In this document: positions 17,413 to 26,282 of the stretch, one piece after another
How the letters are laid out: the number at the start of each line of letters is the position of its first letter
Numbering within the stretch: the first letter of the stretch is position 1
Assembly: GCF_002222615.2 (NCBI RefSeq)
Contig: NZ_CP022412.2
Span: forward strand, 3,596,001 to 3,660,000
Direction: 5' to 3'
DNA length: 64,000 nt
Origin: Bacteroides caccae
Lineage (GTDB): Bacteria > Bacteroidota > Bacteroidia > Bacteroidales > Bacteroidaceae
Position numbers and translations under genes: made by a program
Notes under the pieces: generated by a model
What the model was told of the DNA's origin: nothing
Databases searched by the model: none
The model's input: only the letters and a program-made list of their open reading frames with translations

Positions 17413-20400
17413 TTACTGTATGGTCATTTGAAAACCAATATTGAACACTCTCTGGGTAGGATAATAAAGACCATTACCACCTCCCATTTCAGGATCCCAA
17501 TGCTTGAAAGGAGAAAATGTCAGTAAGTTGACCCCACTTAAATAAAAGCGCATACCTTTATAAGTATAACCTATCTCCGCATTTTTTAATTTCAAGAAAG
17601 CTGCATTCCTTAACCAATAAGTAGAATACTGATCGTTATTACCATTACTATCTTTAGTCAAGCGTGGATACGCTGCATTTGGATTAGGATTATCAACACT
17701 CCAATGATCATCAGCCACAAATTGTAACATATTTTTAATACTCGTTGTACCAAAGGGATGCATACCATACATCATGAAAGAGGTACGAGCCACTCCTTGG
17801 AAAAAGAAAGAAAAGTCCCAGTTTTTCCACTTCATAGAAGGGCCGAAACCATATACAAGCTCCGGATCATAAGGATGACCAATAGCCACACGATCATTAC
17901 TATTAATTACATTATCATATTCTCCTTTTGCATTAGGCTGATTTACATATTTAATATCACCCGGCTGTGGTGTATAACCTAAATCTTGGCGCGGAGAATT
18001 GTCAATAGTTTCTTGGTCGGGGAAAAGTCCATCAGCTACATATCCCCAGTAAGTACCCAATGGATGCCCTACGTCGGACAATCCCGGATATTCAAAATAC
18101 GGAGGCTCATCCATTTTCAAGACCTTGTTACGAGCAAAAGTCAATGTACTTTTGAAAGAAAGGAAAAAATCTTTCGTGATTTGTTTATTGTAGTCTATAG
18201 CTAAATCTAATCCTTTGTTCTCCATTTCTCCATTGTTGGAAGTAATTTTAGTTTCACCTGTACCAACAATTTCCGGAATGGAATTTTCACGGGTCATAAA
18301 AATATCACGGCGCTTTTCTCTAAATATATCAAATGTCAGATTAAAGTCATTGAATAACTGTAAATCAAGCCCCAAATTAATTTTTTCACCAACTTCCCAA
18401 GTTAAATCAGGGTTAAAATATCTATTCCATGACGGACCGGAATAATACGTATCTTGCCTAATACCCGTCGTATAGGAATCGCTACCACCCAATACAAGAT
18501 CTTCCATATAAGCAAAGCGCCCTGCATTCGTAGCATCATTGCCAACCAATCCCCACGAACCTCTGATTTTCAGATTTGAAATGACCGGTTTTATTGGCTG
18601 CCAGAATTTTTCATTTGAGATGTTATAACCAACAGCTATTGAAGGGAAAAAGCCAAATCGATGTCCTTTAGCGAAATTCTCCGAACCGTTATAACCAAAA
18701 TTTCCCTCAATATAATAACGGCCATCATAAGAATAAGATACACGTCCAGCTACTCCTTGCTTCCGTTGCGGCAAAGATGAAAAAAGTGTAGTAGGACCAT
18801 TAATATCATATTGTTCCTGATTATAAAGGAACATAATATTCAAATCGTGTACTTCTTTAAAAATACGATTATAGTCCAAGATAGCCTGAAAATACATTTT
18901 CCTATCCCCGTTCCGACTACCGTCATTTGTCAATGCGGTACTTTGTTCGTCACCAATACGGGTTATTTTATATTCCATGGATGAAGGATCATAAGAAGAC
19001 ATATAGTAATGGTTATAGCTAGCACTACGTTCTGTAGATGAACTACTATAATTTTTAAATGAAAATAATCCTGTAAATTTCAAACCCTTAGTAATCATAT
19101 CTAATTCTTGTGCCAATTTGAAATTAGCAGTAATAGTAGTACGCAAATTTGTTTTGTATCCTGTCACGTATTCCGCCACCGGATTTCTATACCATCCTTG
19201 TCCATGAATGCCACCAGGTTTGTCTCCCCATAAAACAAAATCACGGTCTGACATATTTGCAGGAAAACGTACTGGAAAATCTACCGGATTTGCTTCCATA
19301 GAAAGTTGGAAAATATCATTCACATCCATTAAAGGAGATTTCTTATCGGCAACAGAAAGATTCAACCCTAAAGATATTTTAGTAGTTCTGGTCGCACTAA
19401 TATTCAAATTGTTTATAAAGTCGTAATTATAATTACGCACATTATTATTATATGAAAAATAGTCCTTGCTTAATGACTTTAAATGTCCGTTACTATGCTT
19501 GAAACTGGCACTCATAAAGTAATCCATTTTCGAACTACCTCCACGTATATTAAAATTGGCACGTTCAGAAAAAGCACTCTTATTAAATATTTCATCAAAC
19601 CAATCTACATTAGGATAAATATAAGGATTCAATCCTGCAATAGTACCGTCAATTTTTTCCTGTGAATAAGGGCTTACATCGCATCCCGGACGCGATACCG
19701 CTTCATTAAACATTTTCATATACGTGGGACCGTCAACCATATTGGGCACACGCGTCATTGTAGATATAGCTCCTTCCAACCGAAAATTAATAATAGGCTT
19801 ATCCAGATTCTTACCGTTTTTAGTCGCAACAATCATCACTCCATTGGCACCACGTGTACCATACAACGCCGTAGCAGTAGCATCTTTCAGAATAGAAAAA
19901 CTTTCAATAACCTCAGGATCCAACGCATTCAATTCCGTTGAACTAATTTCAACCCCATCCATGATAATCAAAGCAGAAGTGTTACCATTGAAGGTCGATT
20001 TACCACGGATCCAAAAGTTAGCGCCATCAGCTCCCGGTTCACCACTGCGTTGCACCGCTATCACACCGGCCATACGTCCTGCAAAAGCAGTACTCAAACT
20101 CGAAGAAGGTACTTTAAGTTCCTGCGGCTTGATCTGCTGAATAGATCCCACAAGCGATTCTTTCTTCTGCCCTACACCAAATGCAGTAACGACTACCTCT
20201 CCCAGTTCTGCTGCAGACTCTTTTAAAGCAATAGCATAAATATTACCACTCTTTACCAAAACCGACCGATCCTGATAACCAACAAAGGAAACAGTCAAGG
20301 TATCTCCCACAGCACATTCCAAAACAAAGTCACCTTCTATATTCGAGGTAGTTCCTGTCATACTTCCGTTCACCCTTATAGTAGCTCCGATAATAGGTTC

Positions 20401-20799
20401 CTGTGTGCTATCATCGGAGACGATTCCACGAATTGTTTTTTTCTTTTGCGTTGTCTTTTGCTGCGATTTTTCGGAAGCGTTTTTCTCTCGTATAATTATC
20501 TGCTTCCCGTCTATATCATAGATTAGTGTTGTGTTCTTTAATATTTCATCCAAAACTTGAGTAATATCTTTCTTATTGACATCCACATTGATTTTTTTCA
20601 ATAAGTTTTTATCCGTAGAATATAAAAAGATATATTCACTGTTTTTCTCGATATACTTGAATATATCTTTCACAGTAACATCCTGTAATTTGAATGAAAA
20701 TACTCCATTGTTTTGTTCCATGGCAACCATGGAAATCGGAAGAAGCAATGCAAAGAACAATAACATTGCCGAAATTTGTTTTCTTCTAAAATAATCCAT
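17413..20799 (-). CDS. SusC/RagA TonB-dependent transporter with STN domain
   Basis: 1128 residues: signal peptide to about 27, an STN (secretin/TonB short N-terminal) signalling domain at about 32-107, a carboxypeptidase-regulatory-like beta domain at 123-195, the plug beginning at ELGEVVVTAFG (about 199), and an outer-membrane barrel ending in an aromatic C-terminus (FNIGFQMTIQ). It imports oligosaccharide using TonB energy. The STN domain is the part that contacts a FecR anti-sigma factor, and fecR lies immediately upstream. This makes a trans-envelope relay from substrate to SusC, FecR, the ECF sigma and transcription. A short RNA is predicted antisense to its leader. Confidence 0.96.
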   Translation of the reverse strand: MDYFRRKQISAMLLFFALLLPISMVAMEQNNGVFSFKLQDVTVKDIFKYIEKNSEYIFLYSTDKNLLKKINVDVNKKDITQVLDEILKNTTLIYDIDGKQIIIREKNASEKSQQKTTQKKKTIRGIVSDDSTQEPIIGATIRVNGSMTGTTSNIEGDFVLECAVGDTLTVSFVGYQDRSVLVKSGNIYAIALKESAAELGEVVVTAFGVGQKKESLVGSIQQIKPQELKVPSSSLSTAFAGRMAGVIAVQRSGEPGADGANFWIRGKSTFNGNTSALIIMDGVEISSTELNALDPEVIESFSILKDATATALYGTRGANGVMIVATKNGKNLDKPIINFRLEGAISTMTRVPNMVDGPTYMKMFNEAVSRPGCDVSPYSQEKIDGTIAGLNPYIYPNVDWFDEIFNKSAFSERANFNIRGGSSKMDYFMSASFKHSNGHLKSLSKDYFSYNNNVRNYNYDFINNLNISATRTTKISLGLNLSVADKKSPLMDVNDIFQLSMEANPVDFPVRFPANMSDRDFVLWGDKPGGIHGQGWYRNPVAEYVTGYKTNLRTTITANFKLAQELDMITKGLKFTGLFSFKNYSSSSTERSASYNHYYMSSYDPSSMEYKITRIGDEQSTALTNDGSRNGDRKMYFQAILDYNRIFKEVHDLNIMFLYNQEQYDINGPTTLFSSLPQRKQGVAGRVSYSYDGRYYIEGNFGYNGSENFAKGHRFGFFPSIAVGYNISNEKFWQPIKPVISNLKIRGSWGLVGNDATNAGRFAYMEDLVLGGSDSYTTGIRQDTYYSGPSWNRYFNPDLTWEVGEKINLGLDLQLFNDFNLTFDIFREKRRDIFMTRENSIPEIVGTGETKITSNNGEMENKGLDLAIDYNKQITKDFFLSFKSTLTFARNKVLKMDEPPYFEYPGLSDVGHPLGTYWGYVADGLFPDQETIDNSPRQDLGYTPQPGDIKYVNQPNAKGEYDNVINSNDRVAIGHPYDPELVYGFGPSMKWKNWDFSFFFQGVARTSFMMYGMHPFGTTSIKNMLQFVADDHWSVDNPNPNAAYPRLTKDSNGNNDQYSTYWLRNAAFLKLKNAEIGYTYKGMRFYLSGVNLLTFSPFKHWDPEMGGGNGLYYPTQRVFNIGFQMTIQ

Positions 20800-20806
20800 A
20801 TTTTTG
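20775..20806 (+). promoter_or_regulatory. Perfect promoter facing away from susC (TTTG-N20-TATTTTTG)
   Basis: TTTG at 20775-20778 and TATTTTTG at 20799-20806 are separated by 20 nt, an exact match to the Bacteroides consensus on the + strand. It overlaps the first codons of susC, which is encoded on the other strand. Transcription would start near 20813 and run into the susC leader in antisense. Confidence 0.7.
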
Positions 20807-20812
20807 CATAAT

Positions 20813-20884
20813 AGTTTAGATGCTCATGGCATAAAATGTCATTCATCCAGGCTCGGATAATGTGAGGTTATCCGGGCTTTTTTT
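20813..20884 (+). ncRNA. Predicted antisense small RNA in the susC leader (DonS-like)
   Basis: A consensus promoter at 20775-20806 and a strong intrinsic terminator at 20851-20884 define a + strand RNA of about 72 nt with no ORF. It is complementary to the susC leader from 14 to 85 nt upstream of the start codon. In Bacteroides, cis-antisense small RNAs of the DonS type lie in the same place in ECF/anti-sigma-controlled SusCD loci and repress them. Position, size and orientation agree; expression is untested. Confidence 0.65.
20851..20884 (+). terminator. Terminator of the susC-antisense RNA
   Basis: A 10-bp stem (20851-20860 with 20868-20877, one G-U pair) and 7-nt loop, followed by seven T residues (20878-20884) on the + strand only. 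The one-sided T-run shows it terminates a rightward transcript, not the leftward fecR-susC operon. Confidence 0.75.
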
Positions 20885-21017
20885 ATTTGAATGAAAAATA
20901 CCACGAGGGATTAATAAAATAAATTAAAAGATTAAAGGTAGAGCAGTCTTTGACTATATCTTCTACCAGAATTTGAGTGAAGTGTTACTTTTTCTTTTTC
21001 ATAGGCATCGTGTGTTT

Positions 21018-22106
21018 TTAAAGATTAGTATTTCGGTTAATAAACAAATAATATCCATTAGCAGTTGCACGGATACCGATAGGGTGTATTTTTGAAATTC
21101 TTTCAAGAACCTTTTCCAGTGGCACACTTAAATCAATCGTTCCTTGTAAAGGGAAATTTTCGATAGACGGATCACAAGTAATTTCACAACCATAATAGAG
21201 GGAAAGTCGTTGCAATATAGTACTCATATCACGCCCTTCCAAAGGAAAGTGTCCTTTCGTCCATGCCGTATATTCTTCCGCATTAACAGAACGTTTGACA
21301 TTAGCCACCCCTTCGGATAATTTCAACAACTCGTTCGGTTTTACGGCAGTCTCCTTATTTGCATGATCTTTCACTATGATAGAGCCACGCACCAAGACCA
21401 CTTCTGCCTCACGCATTGCTTTGTAAGCATCGACATTGAAAGCAGTTCCCGTCACACGGATATCAAAACCGGAAGTTTTCACAATAAATGGTTTTTCAGT
21501 ATCCTTCTTGACATCAATGAAAATCTCGCCGTCTACATAGATTTCACGGGATTTACCCTCAAACACACTAGGATATACGACCTTAGTACCAGCGTTTACA
21601 TACAGCGAAGTCCCGTCAGCCAGTACCAACCGCGATGTTTTCCCTTTAGGAACAATCAATTGGTTATACTCCGTCTTTTGCGGTTTACTTTCCACCTGCT
21701 GCTCATTGACCGAAGCCTCTCCTTCCTGCGAATAACTGATACGGGCGCCTTTATCCACTTCTATCCGTTGCTGTGCATGAGTGATAAGAAGCACCTGTTG
21801 CACCGTATCAGTCGTACATTGTTCCAATAATGCAATAGCAGTATCTATGGAATGTGAATGATGATCCATATATATTTTTGTTCCCCAGGCGATACCTGCA
21901 AATAAAGCAGCCACCCCTGCCGCTAACATATATATTCGCAAATACCTGTGTCGTTTGGAAACAGGCTCGCGATTTACATTTTGCATTAAAGCATTCCAGC
22001 GTTTTTCTATATCCGCTTCGGGTACTTCTTTCTCCAAAGTCCGGAAATAGGAAATCAACGGATCACGTTCATTATCTTTATCTTGTATAGTGTCTTTTTT
22101 CTGCAT
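21018..22106 (-). CDS. FecR-family anti-sigma factor
   Basis: 362 residues. A cytosolic N-terminus (about 1-55) is followed by one membrane segment (about 56-79) and a periplasmic FecR domain with the hallmark VPKGKTSRLVLADGTSLYVNAGTKVVYP stretch near 160. A C-terminal STN-like segment is also present. It holds an ECF sigma factor at the membrane and releases it when the STN domain of SusC reports substrate. The cognate sigma gene is not next door but at 10120-10716, beyond the whole operon. The gap to susC holds the antisense RNA. Confidence 0.93.
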   Translation of the reverse strand: MQKKDTIQDKDNERDPLISYFRTLEKEVPEADIEKRWNALMQNVNREPVSKRHRYLRIYMLAAGVAALFAGIAWGTKIYMDHHSHSIDTAIALLEQCTTDTVQQVLLITHAQQRIEVDKGARISYSQEGEASVNEQQVESKPQKTEYNQLIVPKGKTSRLVLADGTSLYVNAGTKVVYPSVFEGKSREIYVDGEIFIDVKKDTEKPFIVKTSGFDIRVTGTAFNVDAYKAMREAEVVLVRGSIIVKDHANKETAVKPNELLKLSEGVANVKRSVNAEEYTAWTKGHFPLEGRDMSTILQRLSLYYGCEITCDPSIENFPLQGTIDLSVPLEKVLERISKIHPIGIRATANGYYLFINRNTNL

Positions 22107-22218
22107 AAATTAGAGTTCGTTTTATAATAAAGACGGAATGGATAAAAAAACCTACTCCATTATTCTGGATTTTTTTTAATTCTATGGCTCCGTTTTTCTC
22201 ATTTCCACTTTTTATTGT

Positions 22219-22226
22219 TACTTTTG
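22219..22226 (+). promoter_or_regulatory. Candidate glnS promoter (TACTTTTG)
   Basis: TACTTTTG fits TAnnTTTG and lies 33 nt upstream of the glnS ATG. The -33 region is T-rich but lacks a clean TTTG. Confidence 0.45.
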
Positions 22227-22259
22227 CAGTTCTTAAATAGAGCTAACACACTTACCGTT

Positions 22260-23999
22260 ATGACAGATATAAAAAACGAAGAAGCAGGTGAAAAGAAAAG
22301 CTTGAACTTTATTGAGCAAGCAGTAGAGAAAGATTTGAAAGAAGGTAAAAATGGAGGAAAAGTGCAGACGCGCTTCCCGCCCGAGCCTAACGGATACCTT
22401 CACATCGGTCATGCCAAAGCTATTTGCCTTGATTTTGGCATTGCAGAAGCACATGGAGGTGTATGTAACCTTCGTTTCGACGACACAAACCCTACCAAGG
22501 AAGATGTGGAATACGTAGAAGCTATCAAGGAAGATATCCAATGGTTAGGTTACCAATGGGGAAATGAGTATTATGCTTCCGACTACTTCCAGCAATTATG
22601 GGACTTCGCTATCCGCCTTATACAAGAAGGAAAAGCATATATCGATGAGCAGACTTCCGAACAGATTGCACAGCAAAAAGGAACTCCTACCCAACCGGGT
22701 GTGGAAAGTCCGTACCGGAATCGTCCTATCGAAGAAAGCCTCGAACTTTTCAAAAAGATGAATAGCGGTGAGATCGAAGAAGGCGCTATGGTGCTCCGTG
22801 CAAAGATTGACATGGCTAATCCCAATATGCACTTCCGCGATCCGATCATCTATCGTGTGGTAAAACACCCGCACCACCGCACAGGCACCACATGGAAAGC
22901 CTATCCGATGTACGACTTCGCCCACGGACAAAGTGACTTCTTCGAAGGAGTTACCCATTCCCTGTGTACGCTCGAGTTCGTTGTGCACCGCCCGCTTTAC
23001 GATCTCTTTATCGACTGGTTGAAAGAAGGGAAAGACCTGAACGACCATCGTCCCCGTCAAACGGAATTCAATAAATTGAATCTTAGCTATACACTGATGA
23101 GTAAGCGTAACTTGCTGACACTGGTGAAAGAAGGCCTGGTAAACGGCTGGGATGATCCCCGTATGCCGACAATCTGCGGTTTCCGCCGTCGCGGTTATTC
23201 TCCCGAATCTATCCACAAATTTATTGATAAAATCGGATATACCACTTACGACGCGCTGAATGACATCGCTTTGCTCGAAAGTTCTGTAAGAGACGACCTG
23301 AACAGCCGTGCTATCCGTGTGTCCGCCGTTATCAATCCGGTGAAACTTATCATTACCAACTACCCGGAAGGACAGGTCGAGGAACTGGAAGCTATCAACA
23401 ATCCGGAAGATCCGGAAGCAGGAAGTCACCTGATCGAATTTAGCCGTGAACTGTGGATGGAACGTGAAGACTTTATGGAAGATGCTCCCAAGAAATATTT
23501 CCGTATGACACCGGGACAGGAAGTGCGTCTCAAAAATGCCTATATCGTAAAATGTACAGGATGTAAAAAAGACGAGAACGGTATCATCACCGAAGTTTAT
23601 TGTGAATACGATGCAAATACCCGTAGCGGTATGCCGGATGCCAACCGTAAGGTGAAAGGAACACTTCACTGGGTAAGCTGCAACCACTGTATGCAAGCGG
23701 AAGTACGTCTGTACGACCGTCTGTGGAAAGTAGAAAACCCGCGCGACGAACTGGCTGCTATCCGCGAGGCCAAAAACTGTGATGCATTGGAAGCAATGAA
23801 AGATATTATCAACCCCGATTCACTGAAAGTTCTTCCGAACTGCTACATAGAGAAGTTTGCAGCAACCCTGCCTCCACTCTCCTATTTGCAGTTCCAACGA
23901 ATCGGTTACTTCAACATTGACAAAGATTCAACTCCGGAAAAACTGATATTCAACCGTACAGTGGGTTTAAAAGACACGTGGGGTAAGATCAATAAATAA
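22260..23999 (+). CDS. glnS: Glutaminyl-tRNA synthetase
   Basis: 579 residues from the ATG at 22260; an upstream in-frame TTG at 22215 overlaps the promoter and is rejected. The class I HIGH motif PEPNGYLHIGH is at 41-51 and the KMSKS-equivalent MSKR at 280-283. The rest matches bacterial GlnRS, with the C-terminal anticodon-binding beta-barrels. It charges tRNA-Gln with glutamine in the cytosol. It is divergent from fecR and followed by an inverted repeat. Confidence 0.97.
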   Translation: MTDIKNEEAGEKKSLNFIEQAVEKDLKEGKNGGKVQTRFPPEPNGYLHIGHAKAICLDFGIAEAHGGVCNLRFDDTNPTKEDVEYVEAIKEDIQWLGYQWGNEYYASDYFQQLWDFAIRLIQEGKAYIDEQTSEQIAQQKGTPTQPGVESPYRNRPIEESLELFKKMNSGEIEEGAMVLRAKIDMANPNMHFRDPIIYRVVKHPHHRTGTTWKAYPMYDFAHGQSDFFEGVTHSLCTLEFVVHRPLYDLFIDWLKEGKDLNDHRPRQTEFNKLNLSYTLMSKRNLLTLVKEGLVNGWDDPRMPTICGFRRRGYSPESIHKFIDKIGYTTYDALNDIALLESSVRDDLNSRAIRVSAVINPVKLIITNYPEGQVEELEAINNPEDPEAGSHLIEFSRELWMEREDFMEDAPKKYFRMTPGQEVRLKNAYIVKCTGCKKDENGIITEVYCEYDANTRSGMPDANRKVKGTLHWVSCNHCMQAEVRLYDRLWKVENPRDELAAIREAKNCDALEAMKDIINPDSLKVLPNCYIEKFAATLPPLSYLQFQRIGYFNIDKDSTPEKLIFNRTVGLKDTWGKINK

Positions 24000-24024
24000 C
24001 TAAGCCGTCAGGCTTTACTTTATA

Positions 24025-24078
24025 ACATGGGGCTGTGTCAAAAGGAAATGAACAAGAACTTTTGTAGCAGCCCCATGT
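24025..24078. repeat. 54-nt intergenic palindrome
   Basis: Perfect 11-bp outer arms (ACATGGGGCTG at 24025-24035, complement at 24068-24078) enclose a second 6-bp stem (CAAAAG/CTTTTG). There is no T-run, so it is not a standard terminator. Its form is like the short dispersed palindromes (REP- or MITE-like) seen between Bacteroides genes; copy number cannot be judged here. Confidence 0.55.
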
Positions 24079-24103
24079 CAGCAATTAAAAAGAAAAAAAT
24101 AAA

Positions 24104-25549
24104 ATGGGGAGAAAAAATTCACCAAGTGCAAAAAAAGAACTGACTGAAATCATCCAAAGATACGAAGCCGCCAAAGCAGAAAAACGACAACTATACCTGG
24201 ATGGCGACCAGCTCGCTGATATTGCCGATTGGTATGCCACCGAACGCAAATTCAACGATGCACAGGAAGTCATTAATTACGGACTTCAACTGCACCCCGG
24301 CAACACTGGCTTACTGATAGAACAAGCCTTTCTTTATCTGGATACTCAAAAACTAAGTAAAGCCAAAGAAGTGGCAAACAGTATCACAGAAACATATGAC
24401 TCCGAGGTAAAAATGCTGAAAGCAGAACTGTTACTGAATGAAGGCAAACTGGAAGAAGCACAACAACTGATAAATACAATCGAGGACACCGACGATCTGG
24501 CCTCAATCATCGAGATCGTTTATCTTTATATGGATATGGGATATCCGGAAGCCGCGAAAGAATGGATAGACAAGGGACAAGACCAATATGGCGAAGAAGA
24601 AGACTTTATCGTACTTCAGGCCGACTATCTGGGAGCAACGCAACACATGAAAGAAGCTATCGAGTGCTTTGACAAGTTGATTGACATCGCTCCTTATAAC
24701 CCTTCTTACTGGATGGGACTGGCAAAATGCTATTTCATGAGCGAGGATATAAACAAAACTATCGAAACCTGTGATTTCGCACTGGCTGCCGATGATAAAT
24801 ACGGAGAAGCCTACGCTTACAAAGCACACAGTTTCTTCTACCTCAACAACCCCGACAGCGCTATCGAGAATTACGAAAAAGCCATTGAATACAAAGCCAT
24901 CCCCCCCGAATTGGGGTATATGTTCATGGGGATGTCCTATGCTACCAAAGAAGATTGGGAAAAAACAGAAGAATGTTGTAACCAGGTTATCCGGATTTTT
25001 GAGGAAAACGGAGACAGCGGTTCGATTCTACTGATAGATACTTATACCACTAAAGCAAATGCCGTTGCCAAAATGGGAAGATATAAGGAAGCTCACCAGC
25101 TATGCAAGAAAGCAAAAGAAATCAATCCGGACGAAGGCCTTATCTTCCTGACGGAAGGGAAAGTATACCTAGAGGAAGATATAGAGAAAAAAGCAACCCA
25201 AGCATTTAAAAAAGCTGCAAAAACCAGTACCGGTCCGGAAATGTGGTACATGATCGGTACTGCTTATTCGGAACACAATTATATGTACGAGGCCAAAGAA
25301 AATTATGAGAAAGCCTACAAAATCAATCCGAAATATGAAGACCTGCCGGAAAGATTGAGTGTTATCAGTATCATGACCGATGACCTGGACGGTTTCCTCA
25401 AATACAATAAAGATTGCGAACGTCCATTCAGAGAAGAAACCATTCAGCAGTTGTTGAACGGTCCGGACCATAGAAAAGAGGATGAACCGATCTTAAAAGA
25501 AATTATGAAACGTCTTAAAGAAGAAAAAGAAAACAATAAATCAAATTAA
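24104..25549 (+). CDS. Tetratricopeptide repeat protein
   Basis: 481 residues with no signal peptide, so cytosolic. Roughly ten helical-pair repeats with TPR spacing run from about residue 40 to 440 (e.g. APYNPSYWMGLAKCYFMSEDINKTIETCDFAL and KYGEAYAYKAHSFFYLNNPDSAIENYEKAI). The tail is very acidic and basic. TPR arrays bind partner proteins; the partner is unknown. The dedA gene starts 19 nt after the stop, so they are probably co-transcribed. Confidence 0.9.
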   Translation: MGRKNSPSAKKELTEIIQRYEAAKAEKRQLYLDGDQLADIADWYATERKFNDAQEVINYGLQLHPGNTGLLIEQAFLYLDTQKLSKAKEVANSITETYDSEVKMLKAELLLNEGKLEEAQQLINTIEDTDDLASIIEIVYLYMDMGYPEAAKEWIDKGQDQYGEEEDFIVLQADYLGATQHMKEAIECFDKLIDIAPYNPSYWMGLAKCYFMSEDINKTIETCDFALAADDKYGEAYAYKAHSFFYLNNPDSAIENYEKAIEYKAIPPELGYMFMGMSYATKEDWEKTEECCNQVIRIFEENGDSGSILLIDTYTTKANAVAKMGRYKEAHQLCKKAKEINPDEGLIFLTEGKVYLEEDIEKKATQAFKKAAKTSTGPEMWYMIGTAYSEHNYMYEAKENYEKAYKINPKYEDLPERLSVISIMTDDLDGFLKYNKDCERPFREETIQQLLNGPDHRKEDEPILKEIMKRLKEEKENNKSN

Positions 25550-25568
25550 ATCATTCATCCCTTAAAAA

Positions 25569-26216
25569 ATGGAATCAGTAGCAGAACTTCTCAAATGGGT
25601 ATTAGAAAACTTGAACTATTGGGTAGTCACAATCTTTATGGCTATCGAGAGCTCTTTTATTCCCTTTCCCTCTGAGGCCGTAGTGCCACCTGCCGCATGG
25701 AAAGCCATGGCAGACGACAGTATGAACATTTTTCTAGTCATTGTATTCGCAACTGTGGGAGCAGACATCGGTGCATTAGTCAATTATTACCTGGCCCGTT
25801 GGTTAGGGCGTCCCATTGTTTACAAATTTGCTAACAGCCGTTTGGGGCATATGTGTCTTATCGATGAAGAAAAAGTGCACCATGCCGAAGAATATTTCAG
25901 AAAACACGGTGCGGCCTCCACTTTCTTCGGACGTCTCATCCCTGCTGTACGTCAGCTTATCAGTATTCCTGCCGGATTGGCCGGCATGAAGTTAGGCCCT
26001 TTCCTACTTTATACAACGCTAGGCGCCGGAATATGGAATACGGTATTGGCCGTGCTCGGATATCTGATTTATCGGTTTACAGACCTCAAAACAACCAATG
26101 ACGTTTATGTAATGGCAACCAAATATAGTCACGAAATCGGTTATGTCATTATAGCTGTTGTCATACTGGTTGTCGGATTCATCGCTTACAAAGGACTGAA
26201 AAAAAAGAAGAAATAA
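25569..26216 (+). CDS. DedA-family membrane protein
   Basis: 215 residues with four to five membrane segments. It has the DedA/SNARE-associated signature: ESSFIPFPSEAVVPPA near 27-42, the GADIGALVNYYLARWLG stretch, and FFGRLIPAVRQLISIPAGLAGM with the conserved arginines near 118-139. Family members include lipid carrier flippases (undecaprenyl phosphate, phosphatidylethanolamine) in the inner membrane; which lipid applies here is unknown. It follows the TPR gene and ends at a bidirectional terminator. Confidence 0.92.
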   Translation: MESVAELLKWVLENLNYWVVTIFMAIESSFIPFPSEAVVPPAAWKAMADDSMNIFLVIVFATVGADIGALVNYYLARWLGRPIVYKFANSRLGHMCLIDEEKVHHAEEYFRKHGAASTFFGRLIPAVRQLISIPAGLAGMKLGPFLLYTTLGAGIWNTVLAVLGYLIYRFTDLKTTNDVYVMATKYSHEIGYVIIAVVILVVGFIAYKGLKKKKK

Positions 26217-26230
26217 GTAGTAGATATAAA

Positions 26231-26271
26231 ATATAAAGCGCAACTACCAGTCAGGTAGTTACGCTTTATAT
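26231..26271. terminator. Bidirectional terminator between dedA and DUF3078 gene
   Basis: A stem of 10 + 7 bp with a single mismatch (26231-26248 with 26254-26271) and a 5-nt loop, A/T-rich at both ends. It separates two convergent genes. Confidence 0.8.
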
Positions 26272-26282
26272 TTATACTTGAA

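Noticed and set aside
22596..23696. A 366-codon open frame antisense to glnS
   Set aside because: It mirrors the conserved glnS coding strand and its translation is rich in Cys/His/Phe without any recognisable fold.
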